A stretch of DNA of 64,000 nt from Desulfitobacterium sp038181555. GTDB lineage: Bacteria; Bacillota; Desulfitobacteriia; Desulfitobacteriales; Desulfitobacteriaceae. The position numbers were made by a program, and so were the translations under genes. Positions 1 to 8,355 of the stretch are shown here, one piece after another. Positions within the stretch are counted from its first letter, which is position 1. Every line of letters starts with the position of its first letter. Location: NCBI RefSeq assembly GCF_038181555.1, contig NZ_JBBWUA010000010.1:1-64000 (forward strand), given 5' to 3'. The notes under the pieces were generated by a model. It was given only the letters and a program-made list of their open reading frames with translations, was not told the DNA's origin and made no database searches.

Positions 1-132
1 GCAGACGTTTGCTTTGCCATACCCAAATTCTCTGGATTAGGCATTTTATGCTAATTCTATCCTTGGTGAGCTAGTTTGATTAGTTAGGAATTCTATGAAA
101 AAGCGAGAAATTTAAAGAAAATCATAAGATAA

Positions 133-645
133 TATAGGGAGGTTAAGAAACACGCAGAATATGGATTTGAGATTCTGCGCAAGAATAAAGATATCAATTT
201 ATTATCTGCCCACGTTGCCCTTCAACACCAAGAACGATGGGATGGTAGTGGCTATCCGCGAGGGTTAAAGGGTATGCAAATTCATGAATACGGACGTGTG
301 GCTGCCATAGCAGATGTTTATGAGGCTTTAACCAGCAAAAGGGTCTATCGCGATGCTGTTCAGCCTTATGAAGCTTACGAATACGTTTTGGCCAATTCAA
401 ATAGACTCTTTGAACCCAGAGTCGTTCAGCATACTTTTTCCAAGTGTATTGCGCCGTACCCCACGGGTTCAGGTGTTCGACTCAGTAACGGATTTCGTGG
501 TAATGTAGTTAAGCAAAACCAGCATCTTCCGACTCGCCCCCATGTGCGCATGACCCATGAAGGAGATATTCGCCTAATAGCTCCTATTGATTACGACTTA
601 GCAGAGCATCCTTCTTTAATGATCGTTAGTGTTGAGAATAAGTAG
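133..645 (+). pseudogene. HD-GYP domain protein, 5'-truncated remnant
   Basis: The open frame runs from a stop at 130-132 to 645 and encodes only the second half of an HD-GYP cyclic-di-GMP phosphodiesterase domain. It keeps the GYP block (HQERWDGSGYP then RGLKG), the following AxxDVYEALTS segment and a C-terminal tail. The upstream half that would carry the catalytic HD metal-binding residues is absent, and the 130 bases before it hold stops in all forward frames. The first in-frame ATG (274) lies after the GYP motif, so no complete domain can be made. A terminator hairpin follows directly. I read it as a decayed gene; a fragment kept by recent deletion would look the same. Confidence 0.75.
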
Positions 646-663
646 GTTTTTAAGTTTAATGAA

Positions 664-694
664 GAAGCAAAGCTAATTTAGCTTTGCTTCTTTT
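664..694 (+). terminator. Intrinsic terminator after HD-GYP remnant
   Basis: GAAGCAAAGCT and AGCTTTGCTTC form an 11-bp stem with a five-base loop, followed by TTTTC. It sits 19 bases after the remnant's stop codon. Confidence 0.8.
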
Positions 695-755
695 CGTTGG
701 GAAGTTTATGTGGAGTATTATTCTTCGTTGCTTTTTTATCACATACTATTAAATG

Positions 756-2846
756 TCATGTGCTGAGCAATGAGGATAGTTCAGCTGCAGTGTGAACCGG
801 TCTGTGACAGGAATGGTTTTGACAGACATAAGCAGTTGCTTGCTTGGAATCCTGAGGGTAATTCGTAAGCCAAGGAATGAGTTCGGTAAGGGTTCCTTCT
901 TGGTAAAGAAGGATGGTATAGGGGCGGTATTCCGCAAAGATAAGTTCCTTCATTTTAGAGTGTTCGGCATGCTGTAGTGGTCCGGTGAGGACGATCTCCT
1001 GACTTTGGGCGAGGGCGTATTGAAGGGCTTGCAAAAATGCAGTATATCCTGCTGGATAAGTAGAAAGTGGGGACTTAAAGGCCATGAGTTGTTCATGTGC
1101 CCTTTTCTCCCAATGAGCATCACCTGTAAGACGTGCTAGGCGAATTAGGTTACAAGCGGATACTGAGTTGCCGGAGGGAATTGCCCCATCATAGATTTCT
1201 TTGGGGCGAATCAGCAACTCCTCTGCGTCATGGCCGGTTAAGAAGTAGCCCAGTTCCTCTGAATCTAAGAAAAGCTCATCCTGCGCTCTCTGCAGGCTTA
1301 GAGCAAAACCGAGGTAGTCCTTTTTTTCTGTAGCCAAATATAGCTCAATTAATCCCCAGATAAGAAAGGCATAATCATCGAGGTAGCCTAAGTGAGCGGA
1401 ATCTCTATCGCGGTACCGAGCTAATAAACGTTGATCGGGGTATAAATTATTCATAATAAAACTTACTGCTCTCTGCGCGGCATCACTAAAGGTGGTATCG
1501 CCGAAGATTTGAGCACCTTTAGCCAGAGCGGCAATCATTAAGCCATTCCAAGAAGTAAGGATTTTATCATCCTTATGGGGATGAATCCTTTTCTCTCGTG
1601 CTTGGAAAAGAATCTGGCGAGCCTCTTCAAGCTGAAGTGAGAGTTCTTCGAGGGGAAGATTAAATTCCTCGGCTAAAGCCGCCCATTCAGTGTGAAGGAG
1701 GTTAGGGATGTTATGGCCTTCGAAGTTGCCATCTCGGGTAATGTCGTAAGCTCGACAATAAAGCTGGCCGGCTTCGGGTCCTAGGAGCTCGTGGATTTCT
1801 TGAGGAGTCCAGACATAAAATTTACCTTCTACCCCTTCGGAATCTGCATCCTCAGCAGAATAAAGCCCCCCTTCTGGAGCTGTCATATCCCGAAGGACAT
1901 AAGCGAAAATCTCGCGGGCCGTTTGTTCATCTTGAGGGTCGTGGCGGACTTGATAGCTTTCCAGATAGGCAATAGCTAAGAGGGCATTATCATAGAGCAT
2001 TTTTTCAAAGTGGGGAACTAGCCAATGACGATCAGTGCTGTAGCGAGCGAAGCCAAAACCGATATGATCATAGATCCCTCCCTGCCCCATAGCATCTAGG
2101 GTGTTGCGGACCATTTGAGCGGCTTGCTGGGCTTTCGGTTCCTGACCATGATCATGGGCATAGCGGAGAAGAAAAGTCAGATTGTGAGGCGTCGGGAATT
2201 TGGGCGCCTCCCTAAAGCCTCCATATTGAGAATCAAAGGATTTCTGGAAAGTTTGCATAGCTATTTCTATGATCTCTTTTGCCCAGGGTCTAAAGTCATC
2301 GTCTTGGGAAGAAATCATAGAGGGGGTAGGAGGTACCTTGCTGGCTATGACAGCAGTATAAATTGACTCTGCTGAATTATGGACCTTTTCTTCATCGGCT
2401 TTCCACAGTTCCCCAAGTTGATGCAAAATATCAACAATCCCGGGGCGGCCATAACGGCTTTCCTTCGGAAAATATGTACCCGCATAGAAGGGTTTTTGGT
2501 CAGGAGTCATGAGAATTGTCAAAGGCCATCCCCCGGAACCGGTAAGAGCCTGACAGAATTCCATATAGATATGATCGACATCCGGACGTTCCTCTCGATC
2601 CACTTTAATGGCAATAAAATAACGCTTAAGGAGATCGGCCACCTCATGATCCTCAAAGGATTCGCGTTCCATAACGTGACACCAATGGCAGGTGGAGTAG
2701 CCAATGCTTAGAAATATCGGTTTATTCTCTTTTTTTGCCTTGGCAAAGGCTTCCTGCCCCCACGGATACCAATCCACCGGATTATAAGCGTGTTGAAGTA
2801 AATAAGGAGATTTCTCGTTGACTAATCTATTGGCTTCTATATTCAT
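756..2846 (-). CDS. YyaL/DUF255 thioredoxin-domain protein (SPATA20-like)
   Basis: A 696-residue protein of the DUF255/YyaL family: an N-terminal thioredoxin-like domain followed by an (alpha/alpha)6-barrel glycosidase-like domain (family knowledge). The N terminus shows the family hallmark NEKSPYLLQHAYNPVDW and a CHWCH redox-like motif followed by MERESFED. The length is normal for the family. A GTG at 2870 is in frame but overlaps the Shine-Dalgarno GGAGGTGATC, so the ATG at 2846 is the better start. A TATAAT-like -10 lies at 2886-2891 on this strand. It is monocistronic, and its biochemical role is not settled in bacteria. Confidence 0.93.
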   Translation of the reverse strand: MNIEANRLVNEKSPYLLQHAYNPVDWYPWGQEAFAKAKKENKPIFLSIGYSTCHWCHVMERESFEDHEVADLLKRYFIAIKVDREERPDVDHIYMEFCQALTGSGGWPLTILMTPDQKPFYAGTYFPKESRYGRPGIVDILHQLGELWKADEEKVHNSAESIYTAVIASKVPPTPSMISSQDDDFRPWAKEIIEIAMQTFQKSFDSQYGGFREAPKFPTPHNLTFLLRYAHDHGQEPKAQQAAQMVRNTLDAMGQGGIYDHIGFGFARYSTDRHWLVPHFEKMLYDNALLAIAYLESYQVRHDPQDEQTAREIFAYVLRDMTAPEGGLYSAEDADSEGVEGKFYVWTPQEIHELLGPEAGQLYCRAYDITRDGNFEGHNIPNLLHTEWAALAEEFNLPLEELSLQLEEARQILFQAREKRIHPHKDDKILTSWNGLMIAALAKGAQIFGDTTFSDAAQRAVSFIMNNLYPDQRLLARYRDRDSAHLGYLDDYAFLIWGLIELYLATEKKDYLGFALSLQRAQDELFLDSEELGYFLTGHDAEELLIRPKEIYDGAIPSGNSVSACNLIRLARLTGDAHWEKRAHEQLMAFKSPLSTYPAGYTAFLQALQYALAQSQEIVLTGPLQHAEHSKMKELIFAEYRPYTILLYQEGTLTELIPWLTNYPQDSKQATAYVCQNHSCHRPVHTAAELSSLLST

Positions 2847-3015
2847 GTTTCTCAGAAGGATCACCTCCACAAATAGCGTACTTTTATTATAACCTAAAAA
2901 AATTATTTAAAAGATATTATACTTAACGATATAGAGAGGATCCGCATTCGAGTCCATCCCAAGGTGGAATTTGTAGGACGATTATTAAAGTCTCCGTTAC
3001 AAAGGATATTTCTTG

Positions 3016-3044
3016 TTGACTTTCTCTTAAATGACTGTTATGAT
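3016..3044 (+). promoter_or_regulatory. Sigma-A promoter of zinc-ribbon gene with long leader
   Basis: TTGACT and TATGAT are separated by exactly 17 bases. A transcript from here would have a leader of about 115 bases before the zinc-ribbon start at 3166, longer than usual for such a small gene. Confidence 0.75.
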
Positions 3045-3165
3045 AAACAAGTCCGTTCGAAAAATATTGGATTTGGTAAAACCTTCTTCTGTTGCCTAAA
3101 GCACTGGGAAGCAATGAAAATTCCTTTTGAGTGGCGGGTAATTTAAATGATGGAGGTTTTTTATT

Positions 3166-3462
3166 ATGTACGAAGACAAAGTTATTACCTGTAAAGACTG
3201 TGGAGCAGAATTCGTATTCTCAGTTTCTGAGCAAGAATTCTACGCTGAAAAAGGTTTCACCAATGAACCTGGCCGTTGCCCTTCTTGCCGTGCAGCTAGA
3301 AAGCAACAAACTCGTGGTAATGGTGGATACCAACGCCAAGAACGCCAAATGTACCCTGCAGTTTGCGCTTCCTGTGGTGTAGATACCATGGTTCCTTTCC
3401 AACCTAGTGGCGACAAACCAGTATACTGCCGCGATTGCTTCACCCCACGCAGCCGTTACTAA
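3166..3462 (+). CDS. Small zinc-ribbon protein (CxxC...CxxC)
   Basis: A 98-residue protein with four CxxC pairs: CKDC near residue 9, CPSC near residue 38, CASC near residue 67 and CRDC near residue 88. This suggests two zinc ribbons joined by a Gln/Arg/Gly-rich linker. It matches the 'zinc-ribbon domain containing protein' family common in Clostridia, whose function is unknown; nucleic-acid or protein binding is an inference. The start has a strong GGAGG seven to ten bases upstream. It has its own promoter and terminator, so it is a single-gene unit. Codon use looks optimised (repeated cgt, ggt, aac codons), hinting at high expression. Confidence 0.85.
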   Translation: MYEDKVITCKDCGAEFVFSVSEQEFYAEKGFTNEPGRCPSCRAARKQQTRGNGGYQRQERQMYPAVCASCGVDTMVPFQPSGDKPVYCRDCFTPRSRY

Positions 3463-3471
3463 GATCTAAGC

Positions 3472-3510
3472 AAGACCTTCTCAGATTTAACTCTGAGAGG
3501 GTCTTTTTTA
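3472..3510 (+). terminator. Terminator of zinc-ribbon gene
   Basis: Imperfect stem pairing AAGACC-TTCTCAGA with TCTGAGA-GGGTCTT, followed by a run of T. Confidence 0.88.
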
Positions 3511-3545
3511 TTTGGTCCGAGGCACAAAGTCGTGAAAAGAAGATT

Positions 3546-3574
3546 TTGTCTTTATTTTGAGAATAGTTTAAAAT
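3546..3574 (+). promoter_or_regulatory. Probable promoter of corrinoid activator gene
   Basis: TTGTCT, 17 bases, TAAAAT; it lies 80 bases before the GTG start of the RACo-like gene. Confidence 0.55.
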
Positions 3575-3653
3575 AAACCTATGAAGCGTTTTGCTATTGT
3601 GTTAGATGGTTACGATAATTGAAATATGACAAAAGCTAAAGGAGGAGAGAGAA

Positions 3654-5486
3654 GTGGTGCAAGTTGCTTTTTTGCCGGGTCATACGAAAGTAGAGGTGCC
3701 CAAGGGGAGTACCATAATGCAAGCAGCTATCACAGCCGGTGTTCCCTTGGAAAGCACCTGCGGTGGGAGAGGGACCTGCGGAAAATGTAAGGTGCAAATC
3801 GATCCGGGAAAAGTTGATCCGGCACAAGATGTGGGGAAAAACTTTTTAAGCGACTCTGATAGGGAAGCGGGGTGGGTGTTAGCTTGCCGTGTCGCGGTAT
3901 ATGAGGATTTGGCTGTCAAGCTTAGTGAATCTAAAGATGCTCATCAAAGAAAGACTCAGCTCAATCAATTGATGGATGTTGAACTTGCTCCCGGAATCCA
4001 AAAGCTTTTTCTCCAATTAGCAAGGCCAACCGTAGAGGATCAGAGACCTGACTGGGATCGTCTTGTTGCCGCGTTACCTTCGCAAAGGATTTCCTTTAAC
4101 CGGCGTATTGCCTCTCAGCTGCCGCAGGTGCTTCATCAAGCGAACTTCCAGGTGACAGCTGTTCTGGACGGAGATAAAGTATTAGCCGTGGAGCCAGGGG
4201 ATACTACCTTGAGGAATTATGGCCTAGCCATCGATATTGGCACTACTACGACGGTAGTCTATTTAATGGATTTGCTTCAAGGAAAAGTCCTCGCCAGTGG
4301 TGCGGTGACCAATCCCCAACGAGCTTATGGAGCAGATGTTATCTCGAGGATCACCCATGCTGCTCGGGGTCCGGAACAGCTGCAGGAACTACAGATGTTG
4401 GTTATGGGAGGTTTGAATCAAATCATTGCTGAATTGTCTGCAAAAAGTCGCATAGGCAAAGAAGAGATTTATCAGGCTGTGGTCGTGGGAAATACCACCA
4501 TGAGTCATCTGTTCTTGGGCATTGATCCAACTTATTTAGCTCCGGCACCCTTTATTCCTGTCTTCCGGCAAGAGGTCGAGGTTGAAGCAAGGGAATTGGG
4601 GTTGGATATTCTACAAACAGGGCATGTGGTTCTTTTGCCGAATGTTGCCGGGTATGTGGGAGCTGATACTGTCGGCGTGATGGTCGCCGCCAAGGTAGAT
4701 CAATTGCCGGGATATACTCTAGCAATCGATATTGGTACCAACGGCGAGATCATACTTGCCGGTGGGAAGAGAATTTTAACCTGTTCGACTGCTGCCGGTC
4801 CGGCTTTTGAAGGAGCGGAGATTAAATATGGGATGAGAGCCGCGGATGGTGCCATTGAAAGGGTAACCATCAAGGATGATGTGGAATGTGCGGCCATCGG
4901 AGGGACTAAGCCCATTGGCATCTGTGGCTCGGGCCTGATTGATGCTATTGCCCAGATGGCTGAGTCGGGAGTCATCTATGCCAGCGGTCGAATCGTTAAT
5001 AACCAAGATGATCTCGCCAAGCTTCCCCCGTTACTCCAACAGCGCATACGAAAAACTCCAGAAGGAAGCGAATTTGTGCTTGTCTGGGCGAAGGAGACAG
5101 GAATAGGTGAAGATATCGTACTAACTCAAAAAGATATACGCGAGATGCAGCTTGCGAAAGGTGCGATCCGTGCTGGCGTAAGTATTCTCATGAAAGAAAT
5201 GGGGATCGGACTAGAGCAGTTGGATCGGGTACTATTGGCAGGGGCCTTCGGTAACTATATCAGTAAAGAAAGTGCCTTAGGCATCGGCCTGCTTCCCGAT
5301 CTGCCGATTGAGAAGATTTCGGCTATTGGCAATGCGGCAGGTGATGGAGCTAAGATGGTTTTATTATCCCAAGCTGAACGGGTAAAGGCTACCGAATTTG
5401 CTAATCATGCTGAGCATCTGGAATTGTCCACACGCATTGATTTTCAGGAAGAGTTCATCGACGCTCTTTCTTTTGAACACCAGTAG
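3654..5486 (+). CDS. Corrinoid-activating ferredoxin/ASKHA protein (RACo-like)
   Basis: A 610-residue cytoplasmic protein like the reductive activator of corrinoid proteins (RACo, DUF4445 family), which uses ATP to bring oxidised Co(II) corrinoid back to Co(I). The N-terminal [2Fe-2S] domain has Cys36, Cys42, Cys45 and Cys78 (CGGRGTCGKC ... LACR). A linker domain is followed by the ASKHA core with two DIGT phosphate motifs (AIDIGTTTTVVY near residue 195; AIDIGTNGEI near 360). Length fits the family. The start is GTG at 3654 (GTG at 3657 is equivalent) behind AAAGGAGGAG. No methyltransferase or corrinoid-protein gene is adjacent, so its client is encoded elsewhere. The B12 genes in this window fit the role. 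Confidence 0.92.
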   Translation: MVQVAFLPGHTKVEVPKGSTIMQAAITAGVPLESTCGGRGTCGKCKVQIDPGKVDPAQDVGKNFLSDSDREAGWVLACRVAVYEDLAVKLSESKDAHQRKTQLNQLMDVELAPGIQKLFLQLARPTVEDQRPDWDRLVAALPSQRISFNRRIASQLPQVLHQANFQVTAVLDGDKVLAVEPGDTTLRNYGLAIDIGTTTTVVYLMDLLQGKVLASGAVTNPQRAYGADVISRITHAARGPEQLQELQMLVMGGLNQIIAELSAKSRIGKEEIYQAVVVGNTTMSHLFLGIDPTYLAPAPFIPVFRQEVEVEARELGLDILQTGHVVLLPNVAGYVGADTVGVMVAAKVDQLPGYTLAIDIGTNGEIILAGGKRILTCSTAAGPAFEGAEIKYGMRAADGAIERVTIKDDVECAAIGGTKPIGICGSGLIDAIAQMAESGVIYASGRIVNNQDDLAKLPPLLQQRIRKTPEGSEFVLVWAKETGIGEDIVLTQKDIREMQLAKGAIRAGVSILMKEMGIGLEQLDRVLLAGAFGNYISKESALGIGLLPDLPIEKISAIGNAAGDGAKMVLLSQAERVKATEFANHAEHLELSTRIDFQEEFIDALSFEHQ

Positions 5487-5544
5487 AGCCATAGATCGCC
5501 TGAATGGTGCAATTTAAGTTGCATAGAAGTCAGATGCGTACAAG

Positions 5545-5571
5545 AAAAGGCAACCTCTCGGTTGCCTTTTT
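5545..5571. terminator. Bidirectional terminator between RACo-like gene and terC
   Basis: AAAAGGCAACC, a four-base loop, GGTTGCCTTTTT. The A and T runs on both sides allow it to serve the two convergent genes. Confidence 0.92.
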
Positions 5572-5596
5572 CGCATTCTTGGAAAGAGATATTATA

Positions 5597-6286
5597 TTAA
5601 GCGGCGTTTTCGGTCGTATCCAAGGCTTTTTGCTTGCTTTTATTATGCCCAAGGAACAAAACTAAAGCAATGAGGACGGCGCTCAGACCCCATTCAATCC
5701 AGGCGCTCTCGCCGATGAGATTGACGACAAACTTTTCACCGGTCAGCATAGTGACGGCGGTGTGAGTGATGACTGCAGCTCCAAGAGGGATGATAATCGG
5801 AAAGCGGTTAATCGCCTTAATAACCAAGGTGCTTCCCCAGACTACGATCGGAATACTCACAAGTAAGCCGAAGATGACCAGTATGGGGTGACCATGAGCG
5901 GCTCCTGCCACCGCAAGAACATTGTCCAGACCCATTACGGCATCGGCAATAATAATGGTGCGAACAGCACCCCAGAAACTCGAAGCACTTTCTACATGTT
6001 CATCATGTTTTTCATCGGTGAGTAGCTTATAAGCCATCCACACCAAGAGCAGGCCCCCGGCAAACATCAGACCCGGGATTTTCAACAGATAGACAGCCAC
6101 TAAGGTTGCTAGGGTACGAATTAGGATAGCTCCCCCGGTGCCGATTAATATGACTTTCTTTTGTTTATCTTTAGGTAGATTACGGGCTGCCATACCGATG
6201 ACGATGGCATTATCCCCGCCTAAAACGAGGTCCATGAGGATGATGGCCAATAATGCCTGAAAAAACTCGGGACTGAATAGTTCCAT
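5597..6286 (-). CDS. TerC/YkoY-family integral membrane protein (probable Mn exporter)
   Basis: A 229-residue TerC-family protein with about seven membrane segments. It shows the family's duplicated acidic motifs in membrane helices: MDLVLGGDNAIVIG near residue 20 and ADAVMGLDNVLAVAG near residue 115. A short cytoplasmic His/Glu/Asp-rich loop (DEKHDEHVE) sits between the repeats. Family knowledge from Bacillus YkoY/YceF links these proteins to manganese efflux or metallation of exported proteins. The manganese riboswitch directly upstream supports that role here. Confidence 0.93.
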   Translation of the reverse strand: MELFSPEFFQALLAIILMDLVLGGDNAIVIGMAARNLPKDKQKKVILIGTGGAILIRTLATLVAVYLLKIPGLMFAGGLLLVWMAYKLLTDEKHDEHVESASSFWGAVRTIIIADAVMGLDNVLAVAGAAHGHPILVIFGLLVSIPIVVWGSTLVIKAINRFPIIIPLGAAVITHTAVTMLTGEKFVVNLIGESAWIEWGLSAVLIALVLFLGHNKSKQKALDTTENAA

Positions 6287-6347
6287 TTTTTTCTTCCTTT
6301 CGCACTCAAAATATTTATCGTTTTCCTACGATTGGGGTATTATTGCA

Positions 6348-6386
6348 TAAAAAAAGACCTTCTACCCTCCTTTGGGCAAAGGTCTT
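6348..6386 (-). terminator. Expression-platform terminator of the Mn riboswitch
   Basis: On the minus strand AGACCTT pairs with AAGGTCT and is followed by seven T. Its left arm shares CCTTTG with the 3' side of the aptamer's P1 helix, so forming P1 and forming the terminator are mutually exclusive. Confidence 0.85.
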
Positions 6387-6466
6387 GCTTACAACAATGT
6401 TGTCAACAAAGCCGGGATTTTCATCCGTATTGACGACTTTGCTGTCCAGCTACTCCCCTTTGGACT
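6374..6466 (-). promoter_or_regulatory. yybP-ykoY manganese riboswitch
   Basis: The minus strand carries the conserved aptamer blocks CAAAGGGGAGTAGC, AAAGTCGTCAATACGG, CCCGGCTTTGTTGACA and GCAAGACCTTTGCC in the right order. This class senses Mn(II) (established knowledge). P1 (CAAAGG with CCTTTG) competes with the downstream terminator, so metal binding is expected to switch terC on. Confidence 0.95.
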
Positions 6467-6477
6467 ATTACTGTTTT

Positions 6478-6507
6478 AGTATACCGTATAGAGTGCTTTA
6501 ACGTCAA
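6478..6507 (-). promoter_or_regulatory. Promoter of the riboswitch-terC transcript
   Basis: Minus-strand TTGACG, 18 bases, TATACT, just before the aptamer begins. Confidence 0.75.
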
Positions 6508-6780
6508 TAAAAAATGATCTATAGAATATGAAGAAATCTAGATCAATGCCACCGATTCCTTAAAATTTGTTGCTGTATTTATTGTGTTTATTCACAATTT
6601 AGTTTAAAATTCGAATAAACAAAAGATGATGAGTAGAGCACAACATGATAAGTAGAACAGAAGAGATTAAATAGATCATGAGTTAATATGCGAAAGCTTG
6701 ATTTTAGATTAGTTGTTTGAAATATGTTGTATAGTAATGGATGCTTTTTAATTAATAAGTTGTTATAGGAGAGAGATGTC

Positions 6781-7920
6781 ATGCATGTACTTATTGCCGT
6801 AGATTCTTTTAAAGGAAGTCTAAGCAGTCAAAAGGCCGGGGAAGCAATAACCTTGGGTATTCAACGGGTCTTTCCGAAAGCAAGTACAGAGATTATCTCC
6901 ATGGCTGATGGAGGTGAGGGAACCGTTGAGGCTATTGTGTACGCCACTAAGGGAGAAATATTAAAAGCCAAGGTCACTTCACCCTTGGGCGAGCCTCTTG
7001 ATGCAATTCTTGGGAAGTTACCAGATGGCACCGTTGTCCTCGAAATGGCTTCAGCTTCAGGTTTGCCCTTGGTGCCACCAGAAAAAAGAAATCCCTTATT
7101 AACGTCAACAAGAGGTACCGGAGAGCTTATCCGAGCCGCCTTAGACTTGAATCCCAAAGAAATATTGATTGGTATTGGAGGAAGTGCCACAAATGACGGC
7201 GGTGCGGGTATGGCCCAAGCCTTAGGTGCGAGATTGCTAGATCGAGAAGGTCGGGAACTGATGCCGGGCGGAGGGGCTCTTGAGCATTTAGAGAAAATTG
7301 ATATAACGGGCCTTGATTCACGTTTACAGACAACGAAGATTACTGTGATGTGCGATGTTGATAATCCCTTATGTGGCCCAAGAGGCGCTTCTGCCATATA
7401 TGGTCCGCAAAAAGGGGCAGATCCGGAAATGGTTCAATATCTTGATCAAAATCTTGCTCGTTTTTCCCAAATTGTCCTGAAGGATCTGGGTATGGATTTA
7501 AAAGACGTCCCCGGTGCAGGTGCAGCCGGGGGACTTGGCATGGGTCTTCTCGCTTTTACCGGTGCGAAGCTAAAGACAGGTATTGAGGCCGTTCTCGATA
7601 CGGTGGACTTCGACAATAAGCTTCAGGTCGCTGATCTAGTCATCACAGGTGAAGGGCGTATCGATGGACAGTCTATTTATGGTAAGGTACCCATGGGGGT
7701 GGCTAAACGAGCACACAGATCCGGTAAGCCTACCTTAGCTATCGTAGGCTCTATCGGGGCAGGATCGGAAGAACTCTATAACCATGGGCTGAGCTCGATT
7801 ATTGCAATTGTCAATGGGCCTATGTCTCTTGAACAGTCAATGGAAAAAGCCTTTGAATTAACTGCGGACGCTACAGAACGAGGGTTTCGAATCTTACAGA
7901 TTCCACTACGGTTTGATTAA
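6781..7920 (+). CDS. Glycerate kinase (GlxK/GarK family)
   Basis: A 379-residue kinase of glycerate kinase family type I, which phosphorylates D-glycerate to a phosphoglycerate (the 2-phospho product is usual for this family). Hallmarks: N-terminal VDSFKGSLSS, MADGGEGT near residue 42, GIGGSATNDGG near residue 130, GAAGGLG near residue 242 and VITGEGRID near residue 287. Length is typical. GGAGAG precedes the ATG. It stands alone and is not part of an obvious glyoxylate operon. The UxaA-type dehydratase genes 17 kb away could feed the same sugar-acid route, but that link is speculation. Confidence 0.94.
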   Translation: MHVLIAVDSFKGSLSSQKAGEAITLGIQRVFPKASTEIISMADGGEGTVEAIVYATKGEILKAKVTSPLGEPLDAILGKLPDGTVVLEMASASGLPLVPPEKRNPLLTSTRGTGELIRAALDLNPKEILIGIGGSATNDGGAGMAQALGARLLDREGRELMPGGGALEHLEKIDITGLDSRLQTTKITVMCDVDNPLCGPRGASAIYGPQKGADPEMVQYLDQNLARFSQIVLKDLGMDLKDVPGAGAAGGLGMGLLAFTGAKLKTGIEAVLDTVDFDNKLQVADLVITGEGRIDGQSIYGKVPMGVAKRAHRSGKPTLAIVGSIGAGSEELYNHGLSSIIAIVNGPMSLEQSMEKAFELTADATERGFRILQIPLRFD

Positions 7921-7985
7921 TGACTCAAGCTCGTGTTTGACCACTGCCTCTAGAAGGGCCAGGGGCGAAGTCTGGCTCAATCACT

Positions 7986-8036
7986 AGGAGGGGCGCTGCT
8001 AACTACTTGCAAAAAAGTAGTTGGGCGACGCTCCTC
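7986..8036 (+). terminator. Probable terminator hairpin after glycerate kinase
   Basis: Inner stem AACTACTT/AAGTAGTT around GCAAAA, outer stem AGGAG/CTCCT. The following run (TCTTCT) is poor in T, so termination efficiency is uncertain. Confidence 0.5.
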
Positions 8037-8185
8037 TTCTTGCGTTGAAAGATAAACAAATGATCATTCATCTTCACTTTTCATGTTAAGTACTAAGGAA
8101 TCAAGTACTAAGTAATAAGACATTCAGATAGGAAAGATAGGAAAGAAATGTAGAATAGAAGGAGAATAGTGCAAGGTTAGTAAAA

Positions 8186-8205
8186 TTTCCAAAAAAATTT
8201 GGAAA
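8186..8205. promoter_or_regulatory. Inverted repeat upstream of diguanylate cyclase
   Basis: TTTCCAAA, AAAA, TTTGGAAA: exact 8-bp arms with a four-base spacer, 150 bases before the GGDEF gene. It could be an operator; no cognate regulator is apparent. Confidence 0.4.
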
Positions 8206-8355
8206 ATTAGTTCTGAGGGGAATAGATGTGGTAAAATATCAGATGTACATATCATATTGAGCAAAGCCTCCAAATTTATTCAATTAGAAATTATCGCTTA
8301 TGGAAAATCTATAGCTCAGAAAGTTCAATGCTCGTAGATGAAGGGTGAGGAGTCT

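Larger units (their letters stand above)
7921..8355 (+). other. 435-base intergenic region: hairpin, short repeats and inverted repeat
   Basis: No convincing gene. It holds a two-part hairpin at 7986-8036 (AGGAG...CTCCT outside, AACTACTT...AAGTAGTT inside) that probably ends the glycerate kinase transcript. AAGTACTAAG occurs twice (8087-8116 region), GATAGGAAA occurs twice just after, and an exact inverted repeat lies at 8186-8205. The rest is AT-rich leader. Confidence 0.6.

Noticed and set aside
8206..8355. Cyclic-di-GMP (GEMM) riboswitch before the GGDEF gene
   Set aside because: A GCAAAGCC string is present near 8260 but the other conserved aptamer blocks are missing.
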